From assembly GCA_947044365.1 (NCBI GenBank), contig OX345636.1:32064966-32128965 (forward strand): a DNA stretch of 64,000 bases, read 5' to 3'. The translations under genes were made by a program, and so were the position numbers. Shown here piece by piece: positions 25,232 through 35,359 of the stretch. This stretch comes from Petrosia ficiformis. Taxonomy: Eukaryota; Porifera; Demospongiae; Haplosclerida; Petrosiidae. The notes beneath the pieces are model-generated. The model had not been told where the DNA came from and did no database searches. It was given only the letters and a program-made list of their open reading frames with translations. Every line of letters starts with the position of its first letter. Position 1 is the first letter of the stretch.

Positions 25232-28200
25232 TTTGCAGTGTTGCTGGGTTCCTGTTCCAATGTTGTCTCTGCGTTTTCTTCTGTCAAACTCTCCATCCTC
25301 TCCTCAAATTTTTGTATACTTTCATACAAAAATGATACAAATTCCAGTTTATCTAGTGATCCTATAGGTGACTTCATTGCATGTTTAATGGCCATTGCTT
25401 GTAAGAGTGCTCCATTAATACCACTAATATGAGCATGTGTTAATCTAGTGCTATTACGAACTACCTAGTAACAGAAACAGATAAAACAAATTTTCAAAAA
25501 TGATGTCATAATAATTAATAATTACTGCAAAGTTGGCCAACTATCAATATGGACAATTTCTTTAATTTTTGTAAGTTCTAACCCTAATATATTACATTTT
25601 TAATTAATAATAAACAATTAAAAATGGGATCATAGATATTTTTTCTCGTTTTAATGCTCAAATTTCAGTTGATAGTGATAGTTCTGACACTCCATAATAT
25701 TTTTAGAACTGCATTTTCTTAGTGATATCCAGGGCTGCAGTCAAATACACTAGTATTTGTATTTAATTGCATTTAAATACTTTTTTATTTAAATTACCAG
25801 ATGTTTCGATTACTTCACAGCAATCTTTATCAGTGGTATAGAATGGTACACACAGTAAATAGCTCATACAGATACAGATACATACATGCATGCATGCACA
25901 CTAAACAAACACATGTACACATGATTAAAAAATATGCACACGCACATATTTGGAAAAATATGTATGCACATATTGGTAATGGTTAGGATGGTAGATTCAG
26001 TATTTGTATTTGTAATCGATGTTTACTGAGTATTTCCATTTGTATTTAAATACTATTGAATGCCCAATACTAGTGTTTTAAAGTGACAAATTATAGAAAT
26101 ACTACATGGACAAAATTACATCGTAAATTTTCTAGGCTTTATCAAGTATGGAATGCTACCAAGTACTGAACATTTATAACACTACTAGCTACACAATTGT
26201 GCAAATTATTTCAACCTCTAGAATGCAGAATTAATCTGAAAATATTGATGAGCTGTCTCTGTTGAAATACTTGTAGCATACCTCTATTAGTGTGGCATCG
26301 TCATTGTAGCCATACAAAGCAGCTGGAGATATTCTCATTGCACCACCATTACCACAAGAACCTTCACCTTTAATAATGAAAAAACAATATTGTACTTTGC
26401 ATTTCACTAGTTATATTATGTAATCAATTTCAGCATGCATGAATGTGACTAGCTCCATGAAGGTGGCTTATGACAATAATTTACAACGGACATTAAATAT
26501 GTTGTGTTTAAATTGTTACTATTTTATATTGGAAGGAAAAGATCCTTCCAAATAGTTGGCTTTGTATACAAAACTGCAATCATTACACATAAGCATTAGT
26601 TTAAAATTATTTCAAACACACAAGCACATTGTACAGCAGTGGATTTTAAATGGCCACGATTAGTATTAAGAAATATAGTGAGTTAATTCAAACAAGCAAT
26701 TGTCCCACCACCAAAATAGAATTCTTCCCATACTTAGGGATTTGATGATTCAAACACACATGTAAGTATAGTTGAATCAGCTTATTAGAGGCATTCATCC
26801 TGTATACTGCGGAATCAAATTAGAATGTACATGTATTTTCCATGTATGTCCTATAAAAATTATGAACAAAAATAATTTTAGCTCATGATTATTATCAGAG
26901 GCATTCAGTCCTGTACACTGTGGTATGAAATTGGACTATGGATCTATAACGTGTTCTGGAAAAGGAATACTTAGAACTCTGGATTATTGAAATCATTTTT
27001 ATGAAACAGTCCATACTTAAAATTGTTTATATGGAAGTGTTGAAATTTTTTTTTTGGCTCTTTATATGCCTACATGTCCTTTACAATATAACAGGAATAA
27101 TACCACTAACAGAGGTTTCACAAATGTAATTACAATCTATTCTTGTACACATTAATGTATGTTAGATGTTTGACTGTTTGTTTGTCCATATCAAGAGCAT
27201 GTGCATGTCATACATCGTATTTGTGGATGTTTATGTCATACATAAACATCCACAAATACGATTATACATGTACAGACAAATGTATAATTGTATTTGTGGA
27301 TGTTTATATATGTGTATATAACAATACATGTTCGTGTGTATACATGCGGAAATAACAATATTATTAGTCTAGGGCTGGGATGATTAATCAATTAATCAAT
27401 CGATATTGAAAATTCATCTGACTATCGATTACAAGTCTGTGATATCGATTATGCTAATTATTCCAGAAGACATACTTTTCAAGCATGCAACAGCAAATAA
27501 TGTACAATATGGGAGGAGTTTCCTGTATTAATTGACTTATTTGGCCTAATTACTTCCATTGATTTTAATCGATTATCAATCGATTTGAAGTTAGTGATAA
27601 TCGGTTTCAGAATCTCAGCCGATTCCCAGCCCAAATTATTACAAATCAAGTAGGCCTTGTGGAAATTATACCTTGAAACTGTTGTTGGGCTGGCCCATAT
27701 ACATCCTCAAATTGGCATTTCCTCAATTTAATGAAAACTGTTGAAACTGACACACCATATCCTCTATTTGTATTAGTGAAATATTCTTCTGTGAATCTAG
27801 TTGATAAATAACAAGAGATATGGAGAAATATTATCCCTGAGATTATTTTGTAATGACCAATATAATTATTATCATTGCTGATGAATTCAATTATTGGATT
27901 GCACAAGCCTCCTGTGGAGAAATGCAACTTCTTTAAAAACTATATACATGTAGATGAGCTACACATGTGTCTCAAGCACATGTACTCCAAGGAAATGGAT
28001 GGCCATAAAAATTATACACATAATTATAATTCCTCTTATCATAAAAGGCATATCAATGATAAAAACTTCATTTTCAGATAATTTGTTAAAGTACCTTTTA
28101 GCCATGTCCAAATGATCAAACTTTTGACATCCAACAAGAGACTGAGCCATAGTCAGTGTCATTGCAGAATCATCTGTATAACTAATGACAGGACCCTTAC

Positions 28201-29196
28201 CACTCTTATACTCAGACACCTGATCAGAAATCTTAGCTTTAACCTAATCAATTTGATTTTACACATAATAGAACACCCCTTCACTCAGCAAATTATTATC
28301 ACTGAAACTAAATTCTGATCACATTCACTTGGGCCTTATATACCACCATTGAAACTTTAAGCCATGCATGATACAAAAAATAAGGCTTGCATGATTGCAT
28401 TTAGGGTTGGGTGATGATAGAAAATCAGCTCACATTATTCCCAAAAACATTGTCACGATTATCACAGTTTATCATCAGAAAGCTAAACTCAATCAACAAG
28501 TACAATTTAAACATAGGCTCATCTTCTTTTCCAGGTAGTGGAACAGCTTGTCCTTGCTTCCAGTCCAAAGTGCTAAACCCTAAACCCTAAACCCTACACC
28601 CTAAACACACTAATAAGCTTTTTGTGTAACCTAATTCATCTCACAAAAGTACCTTAATTATGACCACATGGTTATTTTAACTAATATAAAATCGGTTTAG
28701 AGTGGGTGCGACTGTTTACATGGTTATACAGTTTGCCATGGTAACCTTACCACGATTCAATTATCGGATATCGCCCAACCCTATTTGCATCAGTAGAACA
28801 GGGCTGAGACTGAGATCAACATGAACTTTGTTGCATAGCTTTAGCATTTAGCATTTCACTTTGTTGCATCCCTATAGCAATTATTTCTGATTTCCCCTAA
28901 GACCTAGTGAATGTGTATCATGCTTTAGTGATGTAGTCATTAAGATCCCTGAAGTTTCAAAATGCAGTGTCCTCTTTCAAGGTGATTGACCATGTACACG
29001 TACCATAAATCCTTAATGTATGTCACATAACAGTTGATGCAGTAGAAGTTTTAACTTTTCAACTTACTCTGTCAATATGGTGTGTTCCACGCCATGACTT
29101 TAATTCCCAGTAAGCTCCCAAACAATCACCTACAACAGCTCCAACAAGAGAACCTATGAATAATTGCCAAGGTAATAACAGAAAATAATCTTGTGG
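25232..29196 (-). CDS. ADPRS: ARH3-like ADP-ribosylhydrolase, five exons, 3' end not seen
   Basis: ARH3 hydrolyses poly(ADP-ribose) and O-acetyl-ADP-ribose using two magnesium ions. Exons, with matching phases: a 29196-29068 (GSLVGAVVGDCLGAYWELK, the GD...E motif); b 28219-28095 (SYTDDSAM, the metal-binding TDD, then FDHLDMAKR); c 27796-27672 (NTNRGYGVSVSTVF and FEDVYGPAQQQF); d 26367-26282 (GSCGNGGAMRISPAA); e 25464-25232 (LTHAHISGINGALLQAMA, then a divergent acidic tail). All internal introns are GT-AG. Exon e ends at AAA/gtaaat, or at an in-frame TAA two bases later. The family's C-terminal GGDTDT metal site is absent from the sequence to the left, so the gene is truncated, or its last exons lie far away beyond repeats. 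The true start exon is uncertain. MITEs sit in introns a-b and c-d. Confidence 0.85.
25730..26072. mobile_element. Possible degenerate MITE
   Basis: The segment begins with cagggctgcagtcaaatac and ends near gtatttaaatactattgaatgcccaata, a loose inverted counterpart. Internal ends both carry tatttgtattt/gtatttaaata motifs. The inner part is rich in catg and cacacg. No clear target duplication was found, so the call is tentative. Confidence 0.35.
27369..27635. mobile_element. Small MITE in ARH3-like intron c-d
   Basis: The outer ends are ctagggctgggatgatt and the inverted gattcccagccc. Inside both ends are further palindromic aatcgat motifs. Flanks ttattagt (27361-27368) and ttattaca (27636-27643) match in 6 of 8 bases and may be an old 8-bp target duplication. 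The right end lies about 36 bp from the donor of exon c of the ARH3-like gene. Confidence 0.6.
28402..28783. mobile_element. MITE in ARH3-like intron a-b
   Basis: A 382-bp element with terminal inverted repeats tagggttgggtgat and atatcgcccaaccct. Flanks attgcatt (28394-28401) and tttgcatc (28784-28791) match in 6 of 8 bases, consistent with a decayed 8-bp hAT-type target duplication. The interior includes cacgattatcacagttt / cacgattcaattatcgg end repeats and a short telomere-like repeat. Non-coding. Confidence 0.7.
28573..28607. repeat. Interstitial CCCTAAA repeat
   Basis: About four and a half units of ctaaacc, the last ones imperfect (ctacaccctaaac). It is identical to the 7-base telomere repeat of plants rather than the TTAGGG of most animals. 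It lies inside the MITE at 28402-28783 and is short enough to be coincidental. Confidence 0.7.
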
Positions 29197-29469
29197 CTAT
29201 CTACAAAGCAAGAAATGACACAGTATAGCCATTAGGAATGCAGTGCAACCAAAGAATACACCCTTTGCAAGTGTAGCAGACATAATCCACTTGGAGGAGG
29301 AAAGGTCAGGTCTCCCTAGCATATATGTAACACTTGTTCCTATGAATTGTATTGCTATTGTAAAAGCATATGCTATTAGTAAAGGTGCTATAACACCATT
29401 CGCATGCATAAAACTGGACACTATTATAGTTTGCTCATCCTTAAAACTCGTGTACCAAGAGAACAGCAT
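29197..29469 (-). CDS. 90-codon ORF with two membrane segments
   Basis: An ATG-initiated frame predicts two hydrophobic helices: IAPLLIAYAFTIAIQFIG (residues about 28-50) and a second, GVFFGCTAFLMAILCHFLL (about 69-87). A polar linker GRPDLSSSKW lies between them. The layout resembles the N-terminus of PIGF, a subunit of the GPI ethanolamine-phosphate transferase, but the similarity is weak and unverified. The TAG stop is followed at once by exon a of the ARH3-like gene in the same frame. Either the stop is spliced out in an unseen way, or this is a separate exon or gene with a donor inside the ORF. A start-exon role for the ARH3-like gene is also possible. Confidence 0.4.
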   Translation of the reverse strand: MLFSWYTSFKDEQTIIVSSFMHANGVIAPLLIAYAFTIAIQFIGTSVTYMLGRPDLSSSKWIMSATLAKGVFFGCTAFLMAILCHFLLCR

Positions 29470-29939
29470 GTTTCTTACAAGCTAGTCATGTGGAAGCCAT
29501 TTTCTTTCCTAAGATCACAAAGCAAGAATGCAAATTTTGTGCAATCTGATTGAGTGAACATATTTCAATTAAAGGGCTCAAGTCTTATATATATGCCATC
29601 TGATTTATACCCGTATGTGATATGCAAAGCAATGACATGAGAAAGTAGACAATGAAATCACCTGTTTACACATTTCTAGTTGCTGAAGAATAGAACGTCA
29701 TAAATATCATGTCATGTATTACCTATGTATTTCAAGCAACATGAAATACACCATAAGCGAGCAGTGCATAGCAGACCCTTCCTCATCCAAGTGGAGGTTA
29801 TATAGTCACTCCTGACTATGTACCTCCTACCATACATTCACTACTTATTTAGATATGGGATTGCAAAAAGAAATAAAACAGAAATGTAGATGAACCAATT
29901 TAAACAGAAAGATTTCCATATTAAAGTCAACAAGTCAAC

Positions 29940-30100
29940 ATCATAATATAATTATATATAATATTATTGTTTTTTATACATACATGTATAATTATATATC
30001 TATATAATATAATTATATATACATAATTATATATATATTAATATATATATAATATATATATACATATTATGTATTATAATAATTATATAATATATGTTAA
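29940..30100. repeat. AT-rich low-complexity tract
   Basis: Imperfect (TA)n/ataatt repeats with no coding potential, adjoining the foldback repeat to the right. Confidence 0.85.
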
Positions 30101-30102
30101 GG

Positions 30103-30205
30103 TTATAACACGGCACGAGGCTTATATCGGATTTATAAAAACCAAGCCTGAGGGCGAGGTTTTTATAAATCTGATATAACCCGAGTGCCACGTGTTATAA
30201 CTATT
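30103..30205. repeat. Imperfect hairpin of ~45-bp arms
   Basis: The left arm (gttataacacggcacgaggc, then ttatatcggatttataaaaa) pairs with the right arm (tttttataaatctgatataa, then cccgagtgccacgtgttata), separated by a short gcctgagggcgag loop. The arms match with a few mismatches. Related motifs (gggcttatatcaca, ttataaccc) recur at 30690-30790, so this may be one end of a larger repeat. Confidence 0.85.
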
Positions 30206-30800
30206 ATATATCCCACCTACAACACAGACATGAGCATGTGCAATTGCCTAGCACATTGTGTTGTCGCTATGTCTGAAGAGACGGCTGTCACAGTTCCCAG
30301 GAAGTGAAAGCTATCTCTTTCCTGAAGGAACGTTGGTTTAAGTCAGTTAGTCACCAAGAAGTTAGTGAATTAGAGGCAAATATGGTGCCCAAAAGCACAG
30401 ATGCTTGTACTCAATGGGCCATGAAAGTTTTAGAGTGGTTTAGTGACTAAAACAATAGGAATACTGACGTTGTTTTATCTCCTTTGTGTCCCCGTGAAGA
30501 GCTAAAAAAAAATGGCTAATAGTGTTCGTGGTTGAAACTAATGGCAAAAACTATCTTCCCCGCTCAATAAACTCAATCCTGTCTGGTATCCTGCACCACA
30601 TGAGGACCGAAAATCCAGCTACAACACAGACATGTTCCTTCATGCTCAATTGCCTAGCCATTGTGTAATCATGAGAGCTATTAACAAGGTGACAGGGCTT
30701 ATATCAAAAATCAAAGGGATATAAAATACCCACAAGGGCTTATATCACATTTATAACCCAGGTAATTCCTTTGATGTCTGTTGTAACTGGGATATATACC
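30206..30800. repeat. Partly duplicated interspersed repeat
   Basis: The stretch ctacaacacagacatg followed by caattgcctagc occurs at about 30211-30255 and again at 30617-30660. The interval between encodes a short open frame without recognised domains. Terminal pieces resemble the hairpin at 30103-30205. It is likely one non-autonomous element with internal repeats. Confidence 0.5.
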
Positions 30801-31139
30801 CTATATATATATAATTATATCTATATATATATCTATATATATATATATATCTATTGAGATGACACCAACAACGAAGACAATAGAAACAAAACAATATTTT
30901 TAAACTATGAATCAAAAAAACTGATAAAGAAATGAATATACATCAGAAGACATACCTCGAAATTTATTCCTTAAGCTGGCCATTGTACGGGTGGGGCTTA
31001 AAGTAGGTTGGGCTAATTTAATTAGTAACTACGAATCGCGCTAGTTACATGCACCCAAATATTCTGGTAAAATTGAAGGTCAGGAATATAGAGTATAAAC
31101 ACTACACAGTTGATCCTCTGTATCTTTGCTGTAATGGTA

Positions 31140-31760
31140 AGCTAATCTTCCATTAACCCTTAGAACATTGATGTTACATATGTGTGACATTTCACCCCTA
31201 CGTGGTTCGGAGTGAGTTCGTAGCAATACGAAGCCCTCCAAATCCTTGTAATTGATGTCAGGCATAAGGCCATGAAAATGGCTATAAAAAAAAACGTTGC
31301 TGCTTTTTCGGACGCCCTTTGGCCTAAATAACGAGTACGGGGGGAATTTTAAAAGGGGTGTCCTCCCGTTGATGGGGGTTCGAAGGGGGCGCATCCCCCT
31401 CGCCTCTCACGCAAATTGTGGTTTAGTGACCCTGCCCTTGCTGAAGTCGTAGGTTTTGCTGATACCAACATGCAGAGGGGTCATTTTGGTTGCCCCAGTT
31501 CCAGTCAAAAAAGGGAGAGCACTGCATTTGATTTAATCCTACTTTCGAGTCCCTGTAAGCAAGTTGGTAGAAGTAGTGCTCCATGTCGGAAAAAGGAGCC
31601 AAGTTTGGGGTAGAGAAAGTGAACGGTGGCCAAAATATATGCAGTAGAGTCGCCAGTGTTGGAAATGGGGAGTAATTTGAAAAAACAAGCTCAGTGCTGT
31701 AAGGACATTAAATTTTTGTATTTACTGCAGAGTTGCACTATAAATGGGGTCAACTGTAAT
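31140..31760 (+). repeat. Interspersed repeat, copy A
   Basis: From gtgacatttcacccctacgtgg (31184 onward) through the G-rich ggggtgtcctcccgttgat block to tcggaaaaaggagccaag and gagtcgccagtgttgg (about 31690), this segment is the reverse complement of 40860-41455. A third partial copy lies at 60667-60780. It contains a C/G-run motif flanking a short inverted segment (cccccgttgatggggg). Short ORFs in it (31080-31394, 31416-31613) are not conserved well enough to call coding. Confidence 0.8.
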
Positions 31761-31769
31761 ATTCACCTC

Positions 31770-32455
31770 TCCCGTTTTTGATGCATGATTAGTGTTGTAG
31801 AAACCTTGAATCCAGGAAATGGGGACGAGCGCGTAGCGCAAGCCCTCCGTAAAGGTCGCTAAAGCTATTAGTTACCGAGCGCAGCAAGGCAGTAGGCATA
31901 TCATCATTCATGTTAGGTTATCATCATAACAAGGTTATATATTTATCAAATGTTTTACTCACGCAATTCACAGAACACACCCCACTGAAATTAAGCATCA
32001 AAAACGGGAGAGGCGAATATTACAGTTGATCACACCTAATTTCTATGTTCTGAGTGTCAAGACATATACTACTGAATGGTTTGAACACGAAGCAAATGTG
32101 TTATTAGTAACTGAGGAATTCGGAATTATTAATTTGCATTTGCGTCCTTAGTACAATTTAAGATTATGAATCTACATCTATATTATCGCATGACAGGAAC
32201 CAAAGAATAATCAATGTCATTTACCAGTAACACTTGACTACAAAGATATGTTATATGACAGTCCATAAAAAACAAATTTTTACTATCCTCCAGACATCAG
32301 TACATTGATTGGGCTCGTTGATCCACAACTCAATATACAATTTTGCAAGAGAAAATGGTAATTATTGATCTACCTGCTTCATCTGACAAATAAGATGTAT
32401 CGTACCGATGAGTATAATATGCATTAATAGTAACCCTATTTGAAACTAACAATTT
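31770..32455. other. Interval without recognised genes
   Basis: The sequence between the interspersed repeat and the MULE left end has no convincing exon. The cgaatattacagttgatc stretch near 32012 echoes the inverted motif near 31755 (caactgtaatattcacc), suggesting a small inverted-repeat element spanning about 31748-32032, with tcccgtttttgatgc/gcatcaaaaacggga also paired. Confidence 0.45.
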
Positions 32456-32833
32456 GGGTCACTAGCCATTAGGTACAGACTTGTAAACACCCGCATATCC
32501 AATATAATAGAAGACACACCTATAATTAATTATTCATCTTTTTTCCAGCCAGCGCTTAAATTGCTACAAAGCCTGTATCCATTGCCATCCAATTGATAAT
32601 CTTCTTTACCACCTACTTCGACTGTATGAACAGTTCGTTTAAATTTCACTGTTAAATTTACTATTTATTGGTAATTATTATAATCAGTTTTTAATGTTAA
32701 TTCATAATAAAATGATAATCATTATCATAATTATTTGTTTATGTATATATTAATTATTTTTTGTTACTGATCATTGTATCATAGTATACTACAATATAAT
32801 ATTTTTTAAATAAAAGTTGTTCTAACAACTACC

Positions 32834-32939
32834 ATGGCAAGTTGTAATCTACCACGAACTGCATGTCCATACTGTACAAAAACATTTGCATTCTGAAGTG
32901 GGTTATCACGACACATAAAAGAAAGATCACTCTGAGAAA
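32834..32939 (+). pseudogene. C2H2 zinc finger of MULE
   Basis: Starting at an ATG, the frame reads MASCNLPRTACPYCTKTFAF, then a stop, then SGLSRHIKER. This is one C2H2 finger (C-x2-C-x12-H-x3) interrupted by a TGA codon. Another CNLC pair follows near 32963. DNA-binding fingers at the N-terminus are common in MULE-encoded proteins. Confidence 0.55.
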
Positions 32940-33093
32940 AAAGAAGCAACTGATAGTCTTAGATGTAATCTATGTGACTCTAGGTTAGTTCATTGTCATA
33001 ACATGTAACTTAGCCTCACTTATAATAATTTAGGTTTCCAACAATCTCAAATTTGATGACATACTCAAAACGATCATCAAATAGAAGTACATA

Positions 33094-33654
33094 ATGAACA
33101 GTGCCATTTTGCAAATCTTCAAGAGTTCATTACATGGAAAAAAAAAGAAGATAGAAGTAAATCATACTTTGTACAGCATTCTTCAAGTAGTGTATTGTAA
33201 TAGATCTGGAAAGGTTCGAATCCAAGGACAGGCTAAGCGCCAATTATATGTACAAGGTTCATGTAAAACAGGACTGTCATGTATTGCCCACATGAAAGTA
33301 ATGCAAGACACAATAACAGGGGTTATTATGGTTGAATACTGTTCAGCTCATAATAGCCATTCTGTACAACTTGCTCACCTTCCTGTCCCATCTGACATAA
33401 AACACAAAATAGCAGCCAAATTACATGATGGTGTCTTGGTAGAAAAGATACTAGATGAAATCAGAGATAGCATGCCCAATGAACAGATTAGCCGTGAACA
33501 ATTGCTGTCACGACAAGACATCTTAAATATTCAACATGTAGAGAGCGTACAAAAACATACCAATGATCTTTTAAGTACATGTGCATGGGTTAATGAAATG
33601 CAATACAATCCTGTATTGCTGTTTAAACAACAAGGGGTTGAACAGAGGATATGA
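33094..33654 (+). CDS. MULE transposase, N-terminal part
   Basis: A 186-codon open segment. Residues QVVYCNRSGKVR and the spaced KTGLSCIAHMKV resemble the FAR1-like DNA-binding fold that precedes MULE transposase domains. The end, NPVLLFKQQG, is the usual run-up to the DDE domain. The preceding frame (LQEFITWK, 33105-33132) continues the same protein upstream after a shift in a poly-A run at 33139-33146. It is separated from the next segment by a stop at 33652-33654 and a frame change. Confidence 0.65.
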   Translation: MNSAILQIFKSSLHGKKKKIEVNHTLYSILQVVYCNRSGKVRIQGQAKRQLYVQGSCKTGLSCIAHMKVMQDTITGVIMVEYCSAHNSHSVQLAHLPVPSDIKHKIAAKLHDGVLVEKILDEIRDSMPNEQISREQLLSRQDILNIQHVESVQKHTNDLLSTCAWVNEMQYNPVLLFKQQGVEQRI

Positions 33655-33669
33655 ATGATTTAGGCAAAA

Positions 33670-34095
33670 ATGATTTTTTTCATGGTATTACAAACCGAGT
33701 TTCAAAAGAATGCCATGAAAAAATATGGAGCCAAAGCTATTTTCATGGATGCTACACATGGCACGACACAGTATGACTTCCAACTCATATCTATCGTAGT
33801 GATAGATGACTATGGGGAAGGGTTGCCAGTGAGTAACAGAGAAGTTGTTACATTATTAGTGCAATTTTTAAAAGCAGTACATGCACAGGTTGGACGATGT
33901 CAAACTGACTATTTCATGTTAGATTGCGGCAAGCAATATTTTAATGCATGGTGTAGTGTATTTGGTTGTGAAAACACCCAAAAATTATTGTGTATTTGGC
34001 ATGTTGATCGTGCATGGCGATCTGCTCTTAATGAGCATATTACTAACAAGCAACAGAGGGTAGAAATTTATCATCACCTTCACGTTTTATTGTAA
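33670..34095 (+). CDS. MULE transposase, DDE core
   Basis: This 141-codon frame holds the hallmark motifs of a MULE transposase: FMDATHGT (first catalytic Asp), DFQLISIVVIDDYGEGLPV, and CIWHVDRAWR, a C-x2-H motif characteristic of the superfamily. The region FMLDCGKQYFNAW should hold the second Asp; the copy has Asp followed by Cys-Gly where relatives, as I recall them, have a more acidic stretch. A few residues seem deleted after GLPV. It is probably inactive because the frame is broken on both sides. Confidence 0.75.
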   Translation: MIFFMVLQTEFQKNAMKKYGAKAIFMDATHGTTQYDFQLISIVVIDDYGEGLPVSNREVVTLLVQFLKAVHAQVGRCQTDYFMLDCGKQYFNAWCSVFGCENTQKLLCIWHVDRAWRSALNEHITNKQQRVEIYHHLHVLL

Positions 34096-34125
34096 GAGAA
34101 AGAGGAAAACAAATTTACAGTCAGG

Positions 34126-34539
34126 TTGCAACAGATAATGTCTTTCTTAACTGAGAAGTACCCTAGTTTTTTTAAGTACTTCAATACTAACTATGTGCCA
34201 CATGTGAAACAGTGGGGTACTTGCTATAGAGTGGGTACAGTAGTGAATACTAACATGTTCACAGAGTCATTTCATCGGCTTTTAAAAGTAGTGTACCTTA
34301 ATAATAAACAGAATCGTCGTGTTGACCGGTTGATTCATGTTCTTCTCCGAATTGCACGAAATCTGGTGTACGAGCAACTACAAAAAGTAGAGAAAGGAAA
34401 AATGACACCTAAATATATGAGACACAAAGCTGCAATAGAGTTAGAAAAGCAATCCATACAAGTTGTTCAATACCAAGAAAATGTATGGAGAATTGACAAT
34501 AAGGGGAACCAGTATACCCTAAAAATACTACGAAAATAG
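34126..34539 (+). CDS. MULE transposase, C-terminal part
   Basis: A 137-codon continuation with WGTCYRVGTVVNTNMFTES and FHRLLKVVYL, the conserved region after the catalytic core that includes the last acidic residue. It then has NRRVDRLIHVLLRIAR and a basic tail. It is linked to the preceding segment by a stop at 34093-34095 and a short gap. Confidence 0.7.
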   Translation: MQQIMSFLTEKYPSFFKYFNTNYVPHVKQWGTCYRVGTVVNTNMFTESFHRLLKVVYLNNKQNRRVDRLIHVLLRIARNLVYEQLQKVEKGKMTPKYMRHKAAIELEKQSIQVVQYQENVWRIDNKGNQYTLKILRK

Positions 34540-34746
34540 TGTTCATGTCAACTTTATTGCTGAATGTGCAAAGCATGTATACACATGTATTCATGCACAT
34601 GCATGGATGCAACCATACATAACACTGTGTGCAAACATGTGCATTTTCTACACGTCAATATATAAAGATGTTCATCAAGATGACAGTAATGTTGAACACA
34701 TACATGTAAAGTTGAACACATACATGTAGATAATAGTGATGAAGAT

Positions 34747-35058
34747 ATGATTGTTGAAGAAGTAGAGGGAATTGAAACATATAATAGCGAAAGTGAACCT
34801 GAGAAAGAAGTTCACAATGATCTTGACCAGATGAAACTATTAGAGTTTAATACACAAGAGTATTTTTCCCATGTGCTACAAGCTGACTTAATTACTGATC
34901 TTACAACATGTAAAAGTAATGTGGAAGACTTGACTCACAAAATCCAATTTTTAGTACAACTGTTAAGCAACATTTTCAATCACCCATTTCAGTTCTTGAA
35001 GCCAAACATCTTTATCCAAAAGAAGCTCATTCACACCCACAATAACTCCAGCACCTAA
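34747..35058 (+). CDS. MULE-borne linker segment
   Basis: An acidic open segment (VEEVEGIETYNSESEPEKEV) with possible coiled coil precedes the PHD finger. A frame change near 35000-35060 then leads to the basic stretch KIKRKITSNRWAKPS. It is probably part of the same element-encoded protein; no domain is recognised. Confidence 0.4.
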   Translation: MIVEEVEGIETYNSESEPEKEVHNDLDQMKLLEFNTQEYFSHVLQADLITDLTTCKSNVEDLTHKIQFLVQLLSNIFNHPFQFLKPNIFIQKKLIHTHNNSST

Positions 35059-35173
35059 TTCAAATCATGAAAAGCAACCACGTTTCTTCTCTACTAAAAT
35101 TAAAAGAAAAATTACATCAAATAGATGGGCAAAACCTTCAAAAGACGAAGTAGACAAAGTAAAATCAAAACTA

Positions 35174-35359
35174 ATGAATTCTGAAATTAAAATATGTGGG
35201 CAGTGCTGGAAAGAGGAGAACACTAGCAATGATGACACTGAAATACCATGGATTCAGTGTGATATTTGTGAGCTTTGGATTCATGTCTTCTGTCACATTG
35301 ACAGTGAAATTGATATGGAAGGACAATATATATGTGAAAATTGTCACATTATTAATTAA
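35174..35359 (+). CDS. PHD-finger segment of MULE protein
   Basis: The 61-codon frame has the full C4HC3 ligand pattern of a PHD finger: CGQC, then CDIC, then WIHVFC, then CENC at the end. The aromatic residues WIQC and ELWIHVFC fit the fold. The reading frame is open upstream to about 35075, so the printed Met is not necessarily the start. PHD fingers read histone tails; on a transposon they may guide target choice, which is inference. Confidence 0.75.
   Translation: MNSEIKICGQCWKEENTSNDDTEIPWIQCDICELWIHVFCHIDSEIDMEGQYICENCHIIN

Noticed and set aside
25730..26072. Strong MITE claim for this intron segment
   Set aside because: The ends are only loosely inverted and no target duplication was found; it is kept only as a low-confidence feature.
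31080..31613. ORFs in interspersed repeat copy A
   Set aside because: The frames are not kept in copy B, where shifts and stops differ. Treated as repeat DNA.
33205..33225. tRNA-like T-loop motif ggttcgaatcc
   Set aside because: It lies inside the MULE coding frame and no matching acceptor or anticodon arm was found.
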